DNA of 57,761 nucleotides from Thalassolituus maritimus. GTDB taxonomy: Bacteria; Pseudomonadota; Gammaproteobacteria; Pseudomonadales; Oceanobacteraceae. The stretch covers positions 1 to 57,761 of the forward strand of contig CAJWBH010000021.1 in NCBI GenBank assembly GCA_913019975.1. The letters run 5' to 3'. The translations under genes were made by a program, and so were the position numbers. Under the pieces are notes generated by a model. The model worked only from the letters and a program-made list of their open reading frames with translations, had not been told where the DNA came from and did not search any database. Of the stretch, positions 8,141 to 17,313 are shown in pieces. The first letter of the stretch is position 1. Every line of letters starts with the position of its first letter.

Positions 8141-9061
8141 ATGAAGGTGCTGATTTGGGGTGCGGGAGGAATCGGTTGCTACTATGCAATGCGGCTGCAG
8201 CAAGCAGGACACCAGGTTAGTATGGTAGCGCGCGGGGATCATTTGACGGCTTTAAAAACCGCCCCGCTGAGGGTGGTCCATAATGACGAAGCGTCAACGT
8301 TTAAATTCGATGCTTTGAGTGAGCAGGAACTTCTAAATGAGCATGATTCGTCGGATTTTGATCTGATTATTTTCGCGTTTAAGTCAAGTTCTTCGCAGTC
8401 AGTGCTGAATGATGCAAAAGCCTGGTTGCAGAAGAGCGACGTGCCAGTACTGTCACTGCAAAATGGTGTGGATAATGAACCACTGATTGCTGAGGTGGTG
8501 GGCGCTGGTCGCACTCTGGGAGGGCTGGCTGTCAGAATTGGTGCGCATATTCTGGAACCGGGTGTTGTTGAATCGCGAGGACCTGCGCAGGTGGTGCTGG
8601 GCTGGTGGCAGGCGAATCCAGGCCAATCACAAATAGCCTTTTCGGATCAGTTGTGTGAGCAGATGAACGAGGCGGGTATTCCGACTCGCTACTCTGACCA
8701 GATCCAGGTAGAGTTGTGGCGAAAGTTGTTGATCAATAACGGTGTAAACGCGCTATCCGCCTTGACGCGCCTGGATACGGGGCAACTGACCACAGATCCT
8801 GTCTATACAGAGATTGTCTACCGTTTGATGAAGGAGGCTGCGAGAGCCGCGGCTGCTGATGGTGTTGAAATTGGTTTGGGCGATATCGAAGATATGTATG
8901 CGTTGATCTGCAATTTCGATCCGATTAAGACATCAATGCTGGTTGATTTGGAAAAGGGGCGTACCCTTGAGCTAGATGCGATTACCGGTGCAGTATTGAG
9001 CCGTCTTAGTGTGCAGCAAGCGCCTGTTACAGCGTTGATTCAGCGACAGCTTAAAGATTGA
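8141..9061 (+). CDS. PanE/ApbA-family 2-dehydropantoate 2-reductase-like protein
   Basis: 306-residue NADPH-dependent reductase of the ketopantoate reductase family. The Rossmann motif GAGGIG appears at the N-terminus, and the C-terminal helical region carries the family-like ELWRKLLINNGVNALSAL. I choose the ATG at 8141 because AGAGGAGG lies 8 bases upstream; the in-frame start at 8117 has no such site. Family members outside pantothenate synthesis reduce assorted 2-oxo acids, and 2-oxo acids are intermediates of the adjacent meta pathway, so a catabolic side role is possible but unproven. Its 3' end overlaps the convergent LysR gene by 11 bases. Confidence 0.82.
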   Translation: MKVLIWGAGGIGCYYAMRLQQAGHQVSMVARGDHLTALKTAPLRVVHNDEASTFKFDALSEQELLNEHDSSDFDLIIFAFKSSSSQSVLNDAKAWLQKSDVPVLSLQNGVDNEPLIAEVVGAGRTLGGLAVRIGAHILEPGVVESRGPAQVVLGWWQANPGQSQIAFSDQLCEQMNEAGIPTRYSDQIQVELWRKLLINNGVNALSALTRLDTGQLTTDPVYTEIVYRLMKEAARAAAADGVEIGLGDIEDMYALICNFDPIKTSMLVDLEKGRTLELDAITGAVLSRLSVQQAPVTALIQRQLKD

Positions 9062-9932
9062 TCAATTTCGCTTTTTCCATCACAAAGTCGATAAAGACCC
9101 TGTTTTTGTTGGAGATATTATCGCGGCGTGGATAGAGCGCGCGCAGCGGTTTGCGTTTAGCTTCCCAGTCGTTTAACACTTCGACCAGATTGCCCGCTTC
9201 ACGATGTTTGGTAACCGCGAACCTCGGTAGTAGACAGATCCCGATTCCCGCCACCGCCGCATCTACACAAGCACTAACTACATTACTTTTATAGCGGCTA
9301 TGTGGGTGAACAGTGATTTCGCCTTCGGGTCCGGTCAACCGCCATAAGGGCGTCGTGGATGTGGTTATTGTTGGCAGGCTCTCAAGTTCTTTCGGGTGTG
9401 ACAGCGGACCATGCTTTTCGAGGTATTTGGGGCTGGCAACCAGTGTGTATCGAATCTCGCCAAGTTCGCGCCCGACCCAGTCGCTGATACCGATAGCGCC
9501 AAGCCTTAATGCCAGATCAATGCCGTTTTTAACCAGATCTATTGGCTGGTTGCTGAGCAGAACTTCAACGGAGATGTTCGGGTGTAAGTCCATAAACTCC
9601 ACAACCCATTTATTAACGATATGTCGACCGAAAGACAAGGGGGCTGAAACCTTGATATCACCCGTGAGCCCGGAAAGTTCGGACATCACGTTTTCTGTCT
9701 CAAACTCAATTTCATTAAATTGGGTCTTTAATCGGTCATAAAACCGTCTACCGGCATCCGTTAGACCAAAGGCTCTTGAATTACGGTGGAGCAATTGGAA
9801 GCCGATGCTCTTTTCGAGCGCCATCAAGCGCCTTGAGAGTGTGGAGGTGGGAATATCCATCTTATCTGCGGTAGAAGCCAAAGTGCCGTTCTCAACGACT
9901 TTTATGAAATAGAACAGGTCTTGATAGTTCAT
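9051..9932 (-). CDS. LysR-family transcriptional regulator
   Basis: 293-residue LysR-type regulator: winged helix-turn-helix in the first 60 residues (TLASTADKMDIPTSTLSRRL) followed by a substrate-binding domain. The sequence resembles the CrgA/DhcR-like branch more than the CatR/NahR branch. It is transcribed away from the lower-pathway operon that starts at 10140, with a T-N11-A dyad between them, the usual layout for a LysR protein controlling its divergent neighbour. The inducer cannot be read; a pathway intermediate is likely. Confidence 0.85.
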   Translation of the reverse strand: MNYQDLFYFIKVVENGTLASTADKMDIPTSTLSRRLMALEKSIGFQLLHRNSRAFGLTDAGRRFYDRLKTQFNEIEFETENVMSELSGLTGDIKVSAPLSFGRHIVNKWVVEFMDLHPNISVEVLLSNQPIDLVKNGIDLALRLGAIGISDWVGRELGEIRYTLVASPKYLEKHGPLSHPKELESLPTITTSTTPLWRLTGPEGEITVHPHSRYKSNVVSACVDAAVAGIGICLLPRFAVTKHREAGNLVEVLNDWEAKRKPLRALYPRRDNISNKNRVFIDFVMEKAKLINL

Positions 9933-10016
9933 TGTTCAGTGCTCTGCAGCGGTCCGTAATCGGCCCATTTGGACTGGTCATGCTAATCCCTATCAGATGC
10001 CCAATTCAAGCTTAAT

Positions 10017-10029
10017 TCCATATATGGGA
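10017..10029. promoter_or_regulatory. Candidate LysR-type binding box
   Basis: TCCATATATGGGA fits the T-N11-A LysR box and contains the perfect palindrome CCATATATGG (10018-10027). It lies in the divergent region between the LysR gene and the lower-pathway operon. The pattern is seen; binding is inferred. Confidence 0.35.
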
Positions 10030-10083
10030 TCTCAATGACCCATTAACGCTCTGTTTAATCGATAGCTGATTGATTATTGTTTT

Positions 10084-10098
10084 TGGACACCTGAGTGC
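10084..10098 (+). promoter_or_regulatory. Possible sigma-54 promoter of the lower-pathway operon
   Basis: TGGACACCTGAGTGC has GG and GC pairs separated by exactly ten bases, as sigma-54 promoters require, and lies 42 bases before the acetaldehyde dehydrogenase start. The -24 box deviates (TGGACA for TGGCAC), so this is a weaker match than the dmpK promoter. If real, the DmpR-type activator could drive both operons. Confidence 0.3.
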
Positions 10099-10139
10099 GC
10101 TGCGACTGGCGTTTGAAATAGGTTTTGGGGAAATAATAA

Positions 10140-11051
10140 ATGACACAAAAATTGAAGGCGGCGATTATTGGGCCGGGCAATATCGGCACCGATCTGCTGA
10201 TGAAAATGAAACGCTCAGACTGGATTGAACCGGTCTGGATGGTCGGTATTGATCCAACCTCTGAAGGGCTGAAACGCGCAGAGGAGATGGGGATTAAAAC
10301 CACCTCTGAAGGTGTGGATGGACTGGCACCGCACGTTATTGAAGATGATATCCGCATCGCCTTTGATGCAACCTCCGCTTATGTTCATGCTGAGAACAGC
10401 CGTAAACTGAACGAACTGGGTGTGATCATGGTCGACCTGACGCCTGCAGCGATCGGTCCTTTTTGTGTGCCGCCCGTAAATCTGGCAGACCATGCGCGAA
10501 ACCTGGAGATGAACGTCAATATGGTGACCTGCGGTGGTCAGGCGACTGTGCCGATGGTGGCAGCGGTTTCACGCGTTCAGCCGGTTAGCTATGGCGAGAT
10601 TATCGCGACCGTTTCCTCTAAATCGGTTGGTCCTGGTACACGTCAGAATATCGATGAGTTTACACGCACCACCGCTGGTGCTGTTGAGAAGGTCGGCGGT
10701 GCAAAACAAGGTAAGGCGATTATCATCATCAACCCCGCTGAGCCGCCGCTGATGATGCGTGACACAGTGCACTGCCTGACCGAAGGCGAGCCAGATCAAG
10801 CCGCTATTACAGAGTCGGTTGAGCAGATGGTGGCTGAGGTGCAGAAGTATGTACCAGGCTACAAACTGGTTAATGGCCCTGTATTTGATGGCAACCGTGT
10901 CTCCATGTTTATGGAGGTTGAGGGGCTAGGTGACTTCCTGCCGAAATACGCGGGCAACCTGGACATTATGACTGCTGCGGCTCTGCGCACGGCAGAGATG
11001 TTTGCCGAGGAAGTTGATAAGAACGTAATCAGTCTGCCAGCACGCGGTTGA
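10140..11051 (+). CDS. dmpF: Acetaldehyde dehydrogenase (acylating), DmpF/MhpF family
   Basis: 303-residue CoA-acylating aldehyde dehydrogenase that converts acetaldehyde to acetyl-CoA with NAD and CoA, the last step of meta cleavage. Visible are the Rossmann motif GPGNIG near the start and the catalytic cysteine in MVTCGGQAT (near residue 130). It forms a channelling complex with the aldolase encoded 10 bases downstream. Here it is the first gene of the lower operon, whereas in canonical dmp and xyl operons it follows the hydratase gene. The product of 49877-50812 is a second, slightly longer version. Confidence 0.94.
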   Translation: MTQKLKAAIIGPGNIGTDLLMKMKRSDWIEPVWMVGIDPTSEGLKRAEEMGIKTTSEGVDGLAPHVIEDDIRIAFDATSAYVHAENSRKLNELGVIMVDLTPAAIGPFCVPPVNLADHARNLEMNVNMVTCGGQATVPMVAAVSRVQPVSYGEIIATVSSKSVGPGTRQNIDEFTRTTAGAVEKVGGAKQGKAIIIINPAEPPLMMRDTVHCLTEGEPDQAAITESVEQMVAEVQKYVPGYKLVNGPVFDGNRVSMFMEVEGLGDFLPKYAGNLDIMTAAALRTAEMFAEEVDKNVISLPARG

Positions 11052-11061
11052 GGTAAGAGTT

Positions 11062-12090
11062 ATGGATTTAAAAGGTAAGAAGGTTCGCCTTCACGATATG
11101 AGTCTGCGTGATGGTATGCACGCAAAACGTCATCAGATCTCACTCAATCAGATGGTGGAGGTCGCTAGCGCGATGGATGAAGCGGGTATGCCGCTGATCG
11201 AAGTGACCCACGGTGATGGTCTAGGTGGTGCATCGGTTAACTACGGCTTTCCCGCGCATACTGATGAGGAGTACCTCAGCGCGGTAGTGCCGAAGATGAA
11301 GCAGGCCAAAGTATCAGCACTGCTACTGCCCGGTATCGGTACCGTTGATCATCTCAAGATGGCGGCGGATTGCGGTGTATCGACCATTCGCGTCGCTACT
11401 CACTGCACCGAAGCGGATGTGTCGCAGCAGCATATCGGTATGGCGTCCAAAATGGGAATGGATACCGTTGGCTTCCTGATGATGGCGCATATGGCTTCGC
11501 CCGAGAAAATTCTGGAGCAGGCGCAGTTGATGGTTAGCTATGGCGCAAACTGCATCTACGCAACTGATTCCGCAGGTTACATGCTGCCGGATGAGGTCAG
11601 CAGCAAGATCGGCCTGTTACGCGCTGAACTCCCCGCGAATATCGAGATTGGCTTTCACGGCCACCACAACCTGGGGATGGGTATCGCTAATTCTCTGGCG
11701 GCGATTGATGCGGGCGCGGCTCGTATCGATGGTTCAGTTGCTGGCTTAGGTGCTGGCGCGGGTAATACGCCACTGGAGGTGTTCTGCGCGGTGTTGGATC
11801 GCATGGATGTTGAGACCGGCGTGGATCTCTACAAGATAATGGATGTCGCGGAGGATCTGGTGGTGCCGCTAATGGATCATCCGATTCGCGTAGACCGTGA
11901 TGCACTGACACTGGGTTATGCTGGTGTCTACTCCTCCTTCCTGCTGTTTGCGCAGCGCGCTGCCGCGAAGTACGGCGTGCAGGCGCGCGACATTCTGGTC
12001 GAACTGGGGCGCCGCGGTACCGTAGGTGGTCAGGAAGATATGATTGAAGACCTGGCACTCACCATGGCAAAACAAAAAGGAAAAGGCTGA
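11062..12090 (+). CDS. dmpG: 4-hydroxy-2-oxovalerate aldolase
   Basis: 342-residue class II aldolase that cleaves 4-hydroxy-2-oxopentanoate to pyruvate and acetaldehyde, handing the latter to DmpF. The metal and catalytic motifs of the HMG-CoA-lyase-like barrel are visible: [11 protein letters not shown] at the N-terminus (Arg and Asp) and [11 protein letters not shown] in the middle (metal-binding histidines). The stop overlaps the ATG of the next gene by one base (TGATG), so translation is coupled. Confidence 0.94.
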   Translation: MDLKGKKVRLHDMSLRDGMHAKRHQISLNQMVEVASAMDEAGMPLIEVTHGDGLGGASVNYGFPAHTDEEYLSAVVPKMKQAKVSALLLPGIGTVDHLKMAADCGVSTIRVATHCTEADVSQQHIGMASKMGMDTVGFLMMAHMASPEKILEQAQLMVSYGANCIYATDSAGYMLPDEVSSKIGLLRAELPANIEIGFHGHHNLGMGIANSLAAIDAGAARIDGSVAGLGAGAGNTPLEVFCAVLDRMDVETGVDLYKIMDVAEDLVVPLMDHPIRVDRDALTLGYAGVYSSFLLFAQRAAAKYGVQARDILVELGRRGTVGGQEDMIEDLALTMAKQKGKG

Positions 12091-12881
12091 TGGGAAATCT
12101 GACGAGAGAAGAGATCGAAAAGCTCGCGGAACATTGCGAAAACGCTGAACTTCAAGCGTATGAGATCAGCAAAATTACCGACGATTATCCACAGATGGAT
12201 TACGAAGATGCCTTTGATATCCAGTGGGAGATTCGTCGCCGTAAAGAGGCACGCGGTAACAAGGTCGTCGGCATGAAGATGGGGTTGACCTCTTGGGCGA
12301 AGATGTCGCAGATGGGTGTGGAGCATCCCTGCTACGGTTTCCTTGCGGATTATTTCAGTGTTGATGATGGCGGCGAGCTGAAGGTCGATGAGTTGATCCA
12401 TCCGAAGATCGAAGCGGAACTGGCCTTTGTTCTGAAAGAGGACCTGAATGGGCCGGGTGTGCATATTGGTGATGTGCTTAAAGCGACAGATCTAGTGATG
12501 CCGGCGGTAGAGGTAATCGATTCACGCTATAAAGATTTTAAGTTCGACCTGAAAAGCGTAATTGCGGATAACTCCAGCTCTTCTCGCTTCCTGACTGGCG
12601 GTGTGGCTAAGCCGGTTTCAGAGTTGGATCTGAAAACCCTGGGTGTGGTGATGATGATCAACGGCGAAGTGGTTCAGACTGGAGCGGGTGCCGCTGTTCT
12701 GGGACACCCTGCCTCTTCTGTGGCGATGTTGGCTAACATGTTGGCGGAGCGCGGTGAGATGTTGAAAGCGGGTACTTTCATCATGATCGGTGCAATCACC
12801 GCAGCGGTTTCGGTCAATAAAGGTGACAGCTTCACAGTGCTCTTTGATGGACTGGGTTCGATCAGCGGACGTTGCGTCTAA
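12090..12881 (+). CDS. dmpH: 4-oxalocrotonate (2-oxo-3-hexenedioate) decarboxylase
   Basis: 263-residue member of the hydratase/decarboxylase family. It decarboxylates 2-oxo-3-hexenedioate to 2-hydroxypenta-2,4-dienoate in the dehydrogenase branch. It groups with DmpH and not with the DmpE-type hydratase at 15923 because of the N-terminal [22 protein letters not shown] pattern (shown in part) and its neighbours aldolase and tautomerase. DmpH normally acts in a complex with the hydratase, encoded 3 kb downstream in the same operon. Confidence 0.91.
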   Translation: MGNLTREEIEKLAEHCENAELQAYEISKITDDYPQMDYEDAFDIQWEIRRRKEARGNKVVGMKMGLTSWAKMSQMGVEHPCYGFLADYFSVDDGGELKVDELIHPKIEAELAFVLKEDLNGPGVHIGDVLKATDLVMPAVEVIDSRYKDFKFDLKSVIADNSSSSRFLTGGVAKPVSELDLKTLGVVMMINGEVVQTGAGAAVLGHPASSVAMLANMLAERGEMLKAGTFIMIGAITAAVSVNKGDSFTVLFDGLGSISGRCV

Positions 12882-12891
12882 GGAGGCCTCT

Positions 12892-13083
12892 ATGCCAATT
12901 ATGGTCGTACATATGATGGAAGGGCGAAGCGAGGAGCAGAAGGCCGCACTGATTAAAGCGCTGACTGATGCAGCGGTTGAGTCGATCGGCGCCCCAATCG
13001 AGTCGGTCCGGGTGATGATTCAGGAGTTACCGAAAGAAAACTTCGGCATCGCAGGCGAGTCTGCCAAAAAGTTAGGACGTTAG
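12892..13083 (+). CDS. dmpI: 4-oxalocrotonate tautomerase
   Basis: 63-residue tautomerase that isomerises 2-hydroxymuconate to 2-oxo-3-hexenedioate. After loss of the initiator Met, Pro1 is the catalytic base (start MPIMVVHMMEGR), with Arg11 and the C-terminal GESAKKLGR typical of the family. The ATG at 12892 is preceded by AAGGAGG 6 bases away, and an upstream in-frame reading is ruled out because Pro1 must be exposed. It belongs to the dehydrogenase branch. Confidence 0.94.
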   Translation: MPIMVVHMMEGRSEEQKAALIKALTDAAVESIGAPIESVRVMIQELPKENFGIAGESAKKLGR

Positions 13084-13096
13084 GGTGGAGGCTAAG

Positions 13097-13414
13097 GTGA
13101 CAAGCTTGAATGTAACGGTGGTCGATAAAGCCAAAGATACTGAGGTCGCCTTCGATGCTAAGTCTGATCAGCCCGTTCTGCTTTCAATTCGCAGTGTCGT
13201 CGGATCGCCCATCCCCGTCGGTTGTAAAGGTGGTGGTTGTGGCGTGTGTAAGGTACGTGTGTTGGAGGGTAACTTCAGCGCGAAGCGGATGAGTAAAGCG
13301 CATATTTCAGAACAGGATCTTGAGGAGAATGTCGTGCTAGCCTGCCGAATCATTCCCGAGACGGATCTAAAAGTAGAAATTTTGGCTGAAACGCCGGAAG
13401 AAGATAAAAGCTAG
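13097..13414 (+). CDS. dmpQ: XylT/DmpQ-type [2Fe-2S] ferredoxin
   Basis: Plant-type ferredoxin of about 105 residues that re-reduces the active-site iron of catechol 2,3-dioxygenase after oxidative inactivation, mainly by methylcatechols. The cluster ligands lie in VGCKGGGCGVCKV plus a distal cysteine in LACRI. The start is uncertain: GTG at 13097 has GGAGG 5 bases upstream and gives MTSLNVTV; a GTG at 13085 (four extra residues) is possible but has poorer spacing. It sits directly ahead of the dioxygenase gene, as in dmp and xyl operons. Confidence 0.9.
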   Translation: MTSLNVTVVDKAKDTEVAFDAKSDQPVLLSIRSVVGSPIPVGCKGGGCGVCKVRVLEGNFSAKRMSKAHISEQDLEENVVLACRIIPETDLKVEILAETPEEDKS

Positions 13415-13447
13415 ACAATAAAGTACAAAATAACACTGGAGAAGATG

Positions 13448-14371
13448 ATGAAAAAAGGTGTAATGCGTCCAGGGCACGTGCAGATTCGTGTTTTGGATCT
13501 TGATGAAGCGGTTAAACACTATGCTGATCTGATGGGTCTGATTGAGATGGATCGTGATGATCAGGGGCGGGTCTACCTGAAAGGCTGGACCGAAGTTGAT
13601 AAATTTTCTGTTGTGCTGCGAGAAGCCGATGAAGCCGGCATGGATTTTATGGCCTTTAAAGTGGCTGATGAGGCCACACTGGATAGCCTGGCTCAGGACC
13701 TGCGTGACTACGGCCTAGAGCTGACTGAATTGCCAGCGGGCGATCTGAAAGATTGTGGTCGCCGTATTCAATTTACTGCCCCTACAGGTCACCATTTTGA
13801 GCTGTTTGCGACTAAAGAGCAGACCGGCAAATGGGGTGTGTCGAACCGCAATCCTGAAGCTTGGCCGCGTGATGCTAAGGGTATGAAAGCGACCCGCTTC
13901 GACCACTGTCTGCTCTATGGTGACGATATTGATGGCGTACTGGATATCTTCACTAATGTGCTGGGCTTCCAGTTGGTTGAACAGGTCGTTGAGCCGGATG
14001 GCAACAAGATCGCTATCTTCATGGCCTGCTCAATGAAGGAGCACGATATCGCCTTTATCCGTCAGCCGATGAAAGATAAGTTCCACCATGCATCTTTCTT
14101 CCTAGAGTCTTGGGAAGATGTGTTGAAAGCGGGAGATCTGTTGAGTATGACCGATACACCTATCGATATCGGTCCAACACGTCACGGTCTGACACACGGT
14201 ACGACGATCTACTTCTTCGATCCTTCAGGTAACCGCTGCGAAGTGTTTTCTGGCGGCGACTACACCTATCCGGATCACCCAGTTATTACCTGGGATGCTG
14301 AACAGCTAGGTAAGGCGATCTTCTATCACGATCGCGAGCTGAACGAACGCTTCCTGACGGTCGTGACCTGA
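13448..14371 (+). CDS. dmpB: Catechol 2,3-dioxygenase
   Basis: 307-residue extradiol dioxygenase (two-domain, XylE/DmpB type) that opens catechol to 2-hydroxymuconic semialdehyde with Fe(II) and O2. The start [12 protein letters not shown] matches the family; ATGATG at 13445 offers a second Met three bases earlier. Iron ligands correspond to His in [10 protein letters not shown], His in KFHHASFF and Glu in [10 protein letters not shown]. The second-shell stretch [16 protein letters not shown] is intact. The product of 45763-46686 is a close second copy with different codon usage. Confidence 0.96.
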   Translation: MKKGVMRPGHVQIRVLDLDEAVKHYADLMGLIEMDRDDQGRVYLKGWTEVDKFSVVLREADEAGMDFMAFKVADEATLDSLAQDLRDYGLELTELPAGDLKDCGRRIQFTAPTGHHFELFATKEQTGKWGVSNRNPEAWPRDAKGMKATRFDHCLLYGDDIDGVLDIFTNVLGFQLVEQVVEPDGNKIAIFMACSMKEHDIAFIRQPMKDKFHHASFFLESWEDVLKAGDLLSMTDTPIDIGPTRHGLTHGTTIYFFDPSGNRCEVFSGGDYTYPDHPVITWDAEQLGKAIFYHDRELNERFLTVVT

Positions 14372-14446
14372 TTAGCGACTAATCTTTGGGGCGGCTTAGG
14401 TTAAGTTTCTGGCTGCCCATTTTCCTTTCTAAGTGGTATAGAAAAT

Positions 14447-15907
14447 ATGAAAGAGTTTAAGCACTTTATTAACGGTGAATATCAGGCATCCAAAGCCGGA
14501 AAAACCTTTGAGAACCGTTCGCCGGTCGATAACAGCTTGATCGGGATGGTGCATGAAGCGGGTCGTGATGAAGTTGATGCAGCGGTTCAGGCTGCTCGCG
14601 CCGCACTGAAAGGCCCCTGGGGTAAGTTGACTCAGGCGAAACGTATCGAGTTGCTGAATAGAGTGGCCGATCGTATCAACGAGCGTTTTGATGAGTTCCT
14701 TGAAGCAGAGTGTCTGGATACCGGTAAGCCTCGCTCAATTGCTAGTCATATCGATATACCGCGTGGTGCAGCGAACTTCAAAGCTTTCTCTGAAACGCTG
14801 GCTAATCACCCGACCGAGTCATTCAATCTGGATACCCCAGATGGTAAGAGTGCAATGAACGTCGGTCACCGTACACCCAAGGGTGTGATCGCGGTGATCT
14901 CGCCCTGGAATCTGCCGCTGCTGCTGATGACCTGGAAAGTAGGTCCGGCATTGGCCTGTGGAAATACTGTGGTGGTTAAACCCTCGGAAGAAACGCCGGC
15001 GACCACCACCCTGCTCGGAGAGGTGATGAACGAGTGTGGTGTACCGCCTGGCGTCTTCAACGTGGTACATGGTTTTGGTCCCGATTCAGCCGGTGCTTAT
15101 CTGACCGAGCACAAAGGCATAGATGCGATAACCTTCACTGGCGAAACGCGGACGGGTGAGATCATTATGCAGGCCGCTGCGGTAGGTTTGCGCAACATCT
15201 CACTGGAATGTGGCGGTAAAAACCCCGGTATCGTGTTTGATGACTGCGATATAGAAAAAGCGGTTGAAGGCACTATGCGCTCGGTATTCGTGAACTGCGG
15301 TCAAGTTTGTCTTGGGACCGAGCGCGTTTATGTTCAGCGTGGCGTATTTGACAAGTTCCTCGCGCGCATGAAAGAGGAGACCGCCAAACTGAAGCTGGGT
15401 CGCCCTGAAGATCCAGACGCGAACTTTGGTCCGCTGATTAGTTTGGAGCACCGCGATAAGGTTGCTAGCTACTACAAACTGGCGATTGAAGAGGGCGCAA
15501 CTATAGAGATCGGTGGTGGTATTCCCGATATGGGTGACGAGCTTAACGGCGGCGCTTGGGTTGAGCCGACTATTTGGACCGGTCTATCTGATGATGCGCG
15601 TGTGGTGCGTGAAGAGATCTTCGGCCCCTGCTGCCACATTCGTCCCTTTGATACCGAAGAGGAGGTGATCGAATTGGCTAACGATACCGACTATGGTTTG
15701 GCTGCAGCGATCTGGACGGAAAATACTTCGCGAGCAGTACGTGTTGGTCAGCAGTTGGAAGCAGGTCTGGTCTGGGTTAACTCCTGGTTCCTGCGTGATC
15801 TGCGTACTGCGTTCGGTGGTGCAAAACAGTCCGGTATCGGTCGTGAGGGCGGTGTGCATGGCCTTGAATTCTACACCGAACTGAAAAATATCTGCATTAA
15901 GTTGTGA
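14447..15907 (+). CDS. dmpC: 2-hydroxymuconic semialdehyde dehydrogenase
   Basis: 486-residue NAD-dependent aldehyde dehydrogenase that oxidises the ring-cleavage product to 2-hydroxymuconate, opening the oxalocrotonate branch. Family marks are ISPWNLPLLLMTWK, the catalytic Glu in SLECGGKNPG and the catalytic Cys in NCGQVCLGTE. This cluster has no semialdehyde hydrolase gene, so all flux must go through this enzyme unless the hydrolase at 48186 assists. It starts 75 bases after the dioxygenase and ends 15 bases before the hydratase. Confidence 0.95.
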   Translation: MKEFKHFINGEYQASKAGKTFENRSPVDNSLIGMVHEAGRDEVDAAVQAARAALKGPWGKLTQAKRIELLNRVADRINERFDEFLEAECLDTGKPRSIASHIDIPRGAANFKAFSETLANHPTESFNLDTPDGKSAMNVGHRTPKGVIAVISPWNLPLLLMTWKVGPALACGNTVVVKPSEETPATTTLLGEVMNECGVPPGVFNVVHGFGPDSAGAYLTEHKGIDAITFTGETRTGEIIMQAAAVGLRNISLECGGKNPGIVFDDCDIEKAVEGTMRSVFVNCGQVCLGTERVYVQRGVFDKFLARMKEETAKLKLGRPEDPDANFGPLISLEHRDKVASYYKLAIEEGATIEIGGGIPDMGDELNGGAWVEPTIWTGLSDDARVVREEIFGPCCHIRPFDTEEEVIELANDTDYGLAAAIWTENTSRAVRVGQQLEAGLVWVNSWFLRDLRTAFGGAKQSGIGREGGVHGLEFYTELKNICIKL

Positions 15908-15922
15908 CCGGAGACAAACCCT

Positions 15923-16708
15923 ATGGATCAACAACAGATTAAAGCGCTTGGCGATGAACTCTATAACTCGCTGGTTAACCGCATTACGGTTAAACCGCTG
16001 ACTGAGCGTTTCCCCGATATTAAAGTGGAAGACTCTTATGAGATCTCCAAAGTGATGACTGAGAATCGCGTGGCTGCGGGCGAGAAAGTGATCGGTAAGA
16101 AAATAGGCCTGACCTCTAAGGTTGTGCAGAACATGCTCGGTGTTGGTCAGCCAGATTTTGGATTCCTGACCGACGGTATGGCCTACAGTCAGGGTGAAGA
16201 GATGCCGATCTCTGAAAAACTGATTCAGCCTAAGGCTGAGGGTGAGATCGCCTTCATTATGAAGAGAGACGTGATGGGTCCCGGTTTGACCGTTGCCGAT
16301 ATCATGGCGGCGACCGAGTGCGTGATGCCCTGTTTTGAGGTGGTTGATTCACGCGTCGAGAACTGGAAGATCAAAATTCAGGATACGGTTGCTGATAACG
16401 CCTCCTGCGGACTGTTTGTGCTCGGTGATCAGGCGGTTAGCCCACGCAGTATCGACCTGCGCACCGTGGGCATGGTAGTTGAGAAGAACGGCTCGGTTAT
16501 CTCTACCGGTGCAGGCGCAGCAGCCTTGGGTTCTCCAGTGAACTGCGTAACCTGGCTGGCAAATATGATGGGCCAGTTTGGTATTCCTTTGAAAGCGGGT
16601 GAAGTGATTCTGTCAGGCTCTCTGGTGCCGATGGAACCGGTGGTTGCCGGCGACTATATGAGCGTCTCTATTGGTGGTATTGGCAACGCGTCAGTTCGTT
16701 TTGTATAG
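15923..16708 (+). CDS. dmpE: 2-hydroxypenta-2,4-dienoate (2-oxopent-4-enoate) hydratase
   Basis: 261-residue hydratase of the DmpE/XylJ/MhpD family that adds water to 2-hydroxypenta-2,4-dienoate to give 4-hydroxy-2-oxopentanoate. Its sequence closely matches the product at 49055-49840, and motifs such as GKKIGLTSKVVQNML, EGEIAF and IQDTVADNASCG identify the group. The product feeds the aldolase encoded earlier in the operon, so the operon is functionally complete for the dehydrogenase branch despite its unusual order. Confidence 0.93.
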   Translation: MDQQQIKALGDELYNSLVNRITVKPLTERFPDIKVEDSYEISKVMTENRVAAGEKVIGKKIGLTSKVVQNMLGVGQPDFGFLTDGMAYSQGEEMPISEKLIQPKAEGEIAFIMKRDVMGPGLTVADIMAATECVMPCFEVVDSRVENWKIKIQDTVADNASCGLFVLGDQAVSPRSIDLRTVGMVVEKNGSVISTGAGAAALGSPVNCVTWLANMMGQFGIPLKAGEVILSGSLVPMEPVVAGDYMSVSIGGIGNASVRFV

Positions 16709-16722
16709 ATTGGAGGTTTAAT

Positions 16723-17286
16723 GTGGTTGATCTGGATCGCGCTGTTACCGTTGTTGTCTCGCGTCGGGTAACACCGGGTAACGAAGAGGCTTTTGAGCGG
16801 TTGAGTGTTCAACTCACTCAATGTGCCGCAGAATTTGCCGGTTACTTAGGAGCGACCATGCTCAAACCTGCCTCAGCCATAGACCCTGAATATCGAATTA
16901 TATTCCGATTCAAAGATCAGGACGATCTGGAAAAGTGGAATCAGTCCGACGCGAGGCAGCGACTAATTGCACAGATTCAACCCTTGATTCTTGAACAGAG
17001 TCGCACCGAATCTCTGGATGGTATTGCAACCTGGTTTAGCTTGCCGGTCGCCCCTACGGCGCCGGCTCCAAACCGATTGCGGATGACACTGGTCAGTTGG
17101 TTGGCGCTTTATCCGACCGTTACTCTGATCTTCGCGTTGTTGGCTGACCTGCTCGCACCCTTGCCCTTGCCGGTGCGTACCTTGATCATTACCGGTATTG
17201 TGATGTTTGCCATGTCCTATCTGCTGATGCCCAGATTTACCAGTTGGTTTCGTCCTTGGATATTCCAGAGCCGTGGGCTGCGTTGA
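16723..17286 (+). CDS. ABM-domain protein with C-terminal membrane helices (COG3224-like)
   Basis: 187-residue protein with an N-terminal antibiotic-biosynthesis-monooxygenase fold (dimeric alpha-beta barrel, about 8-105) and two hydrophobic helices (about 122-142 and 150-170), so it is probably an inner-membrane protein with its ABM domain in the cytoplasm. A GTG start at 16723 fits the upstream GGAGG. An overlapping ATG at 16721 is in another frame. It follows the hydratase by 14 bases and appears to be part of the operon. ABM domains include quinol monooxygenases and heme-degrading enzymes, so a role in removing toxic quinones is conceivable; nothing in the sequence proves it. Confidence 0.7.
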   Translation: MVDLDRAVTVVVSRRVTPGNEEAFERLSVQLTQCAAEFAGYLGATMLKPASAIDPEYRIIFRFKDQDDLEKWNQSDARQRLIAQIQPLILEQSRTESLDGIATWFSLPVAPTAPAPNRLRMTLVSWLALYPTVTLIFALLADLLAPLPLPVRTLIITGIVMFAMSYLLMPRFTSWFRPWIFQSRGLR

Positions 17287-17313
17287 GGGGCATTGGAATG
17301 AAAGAGGTTCTAT

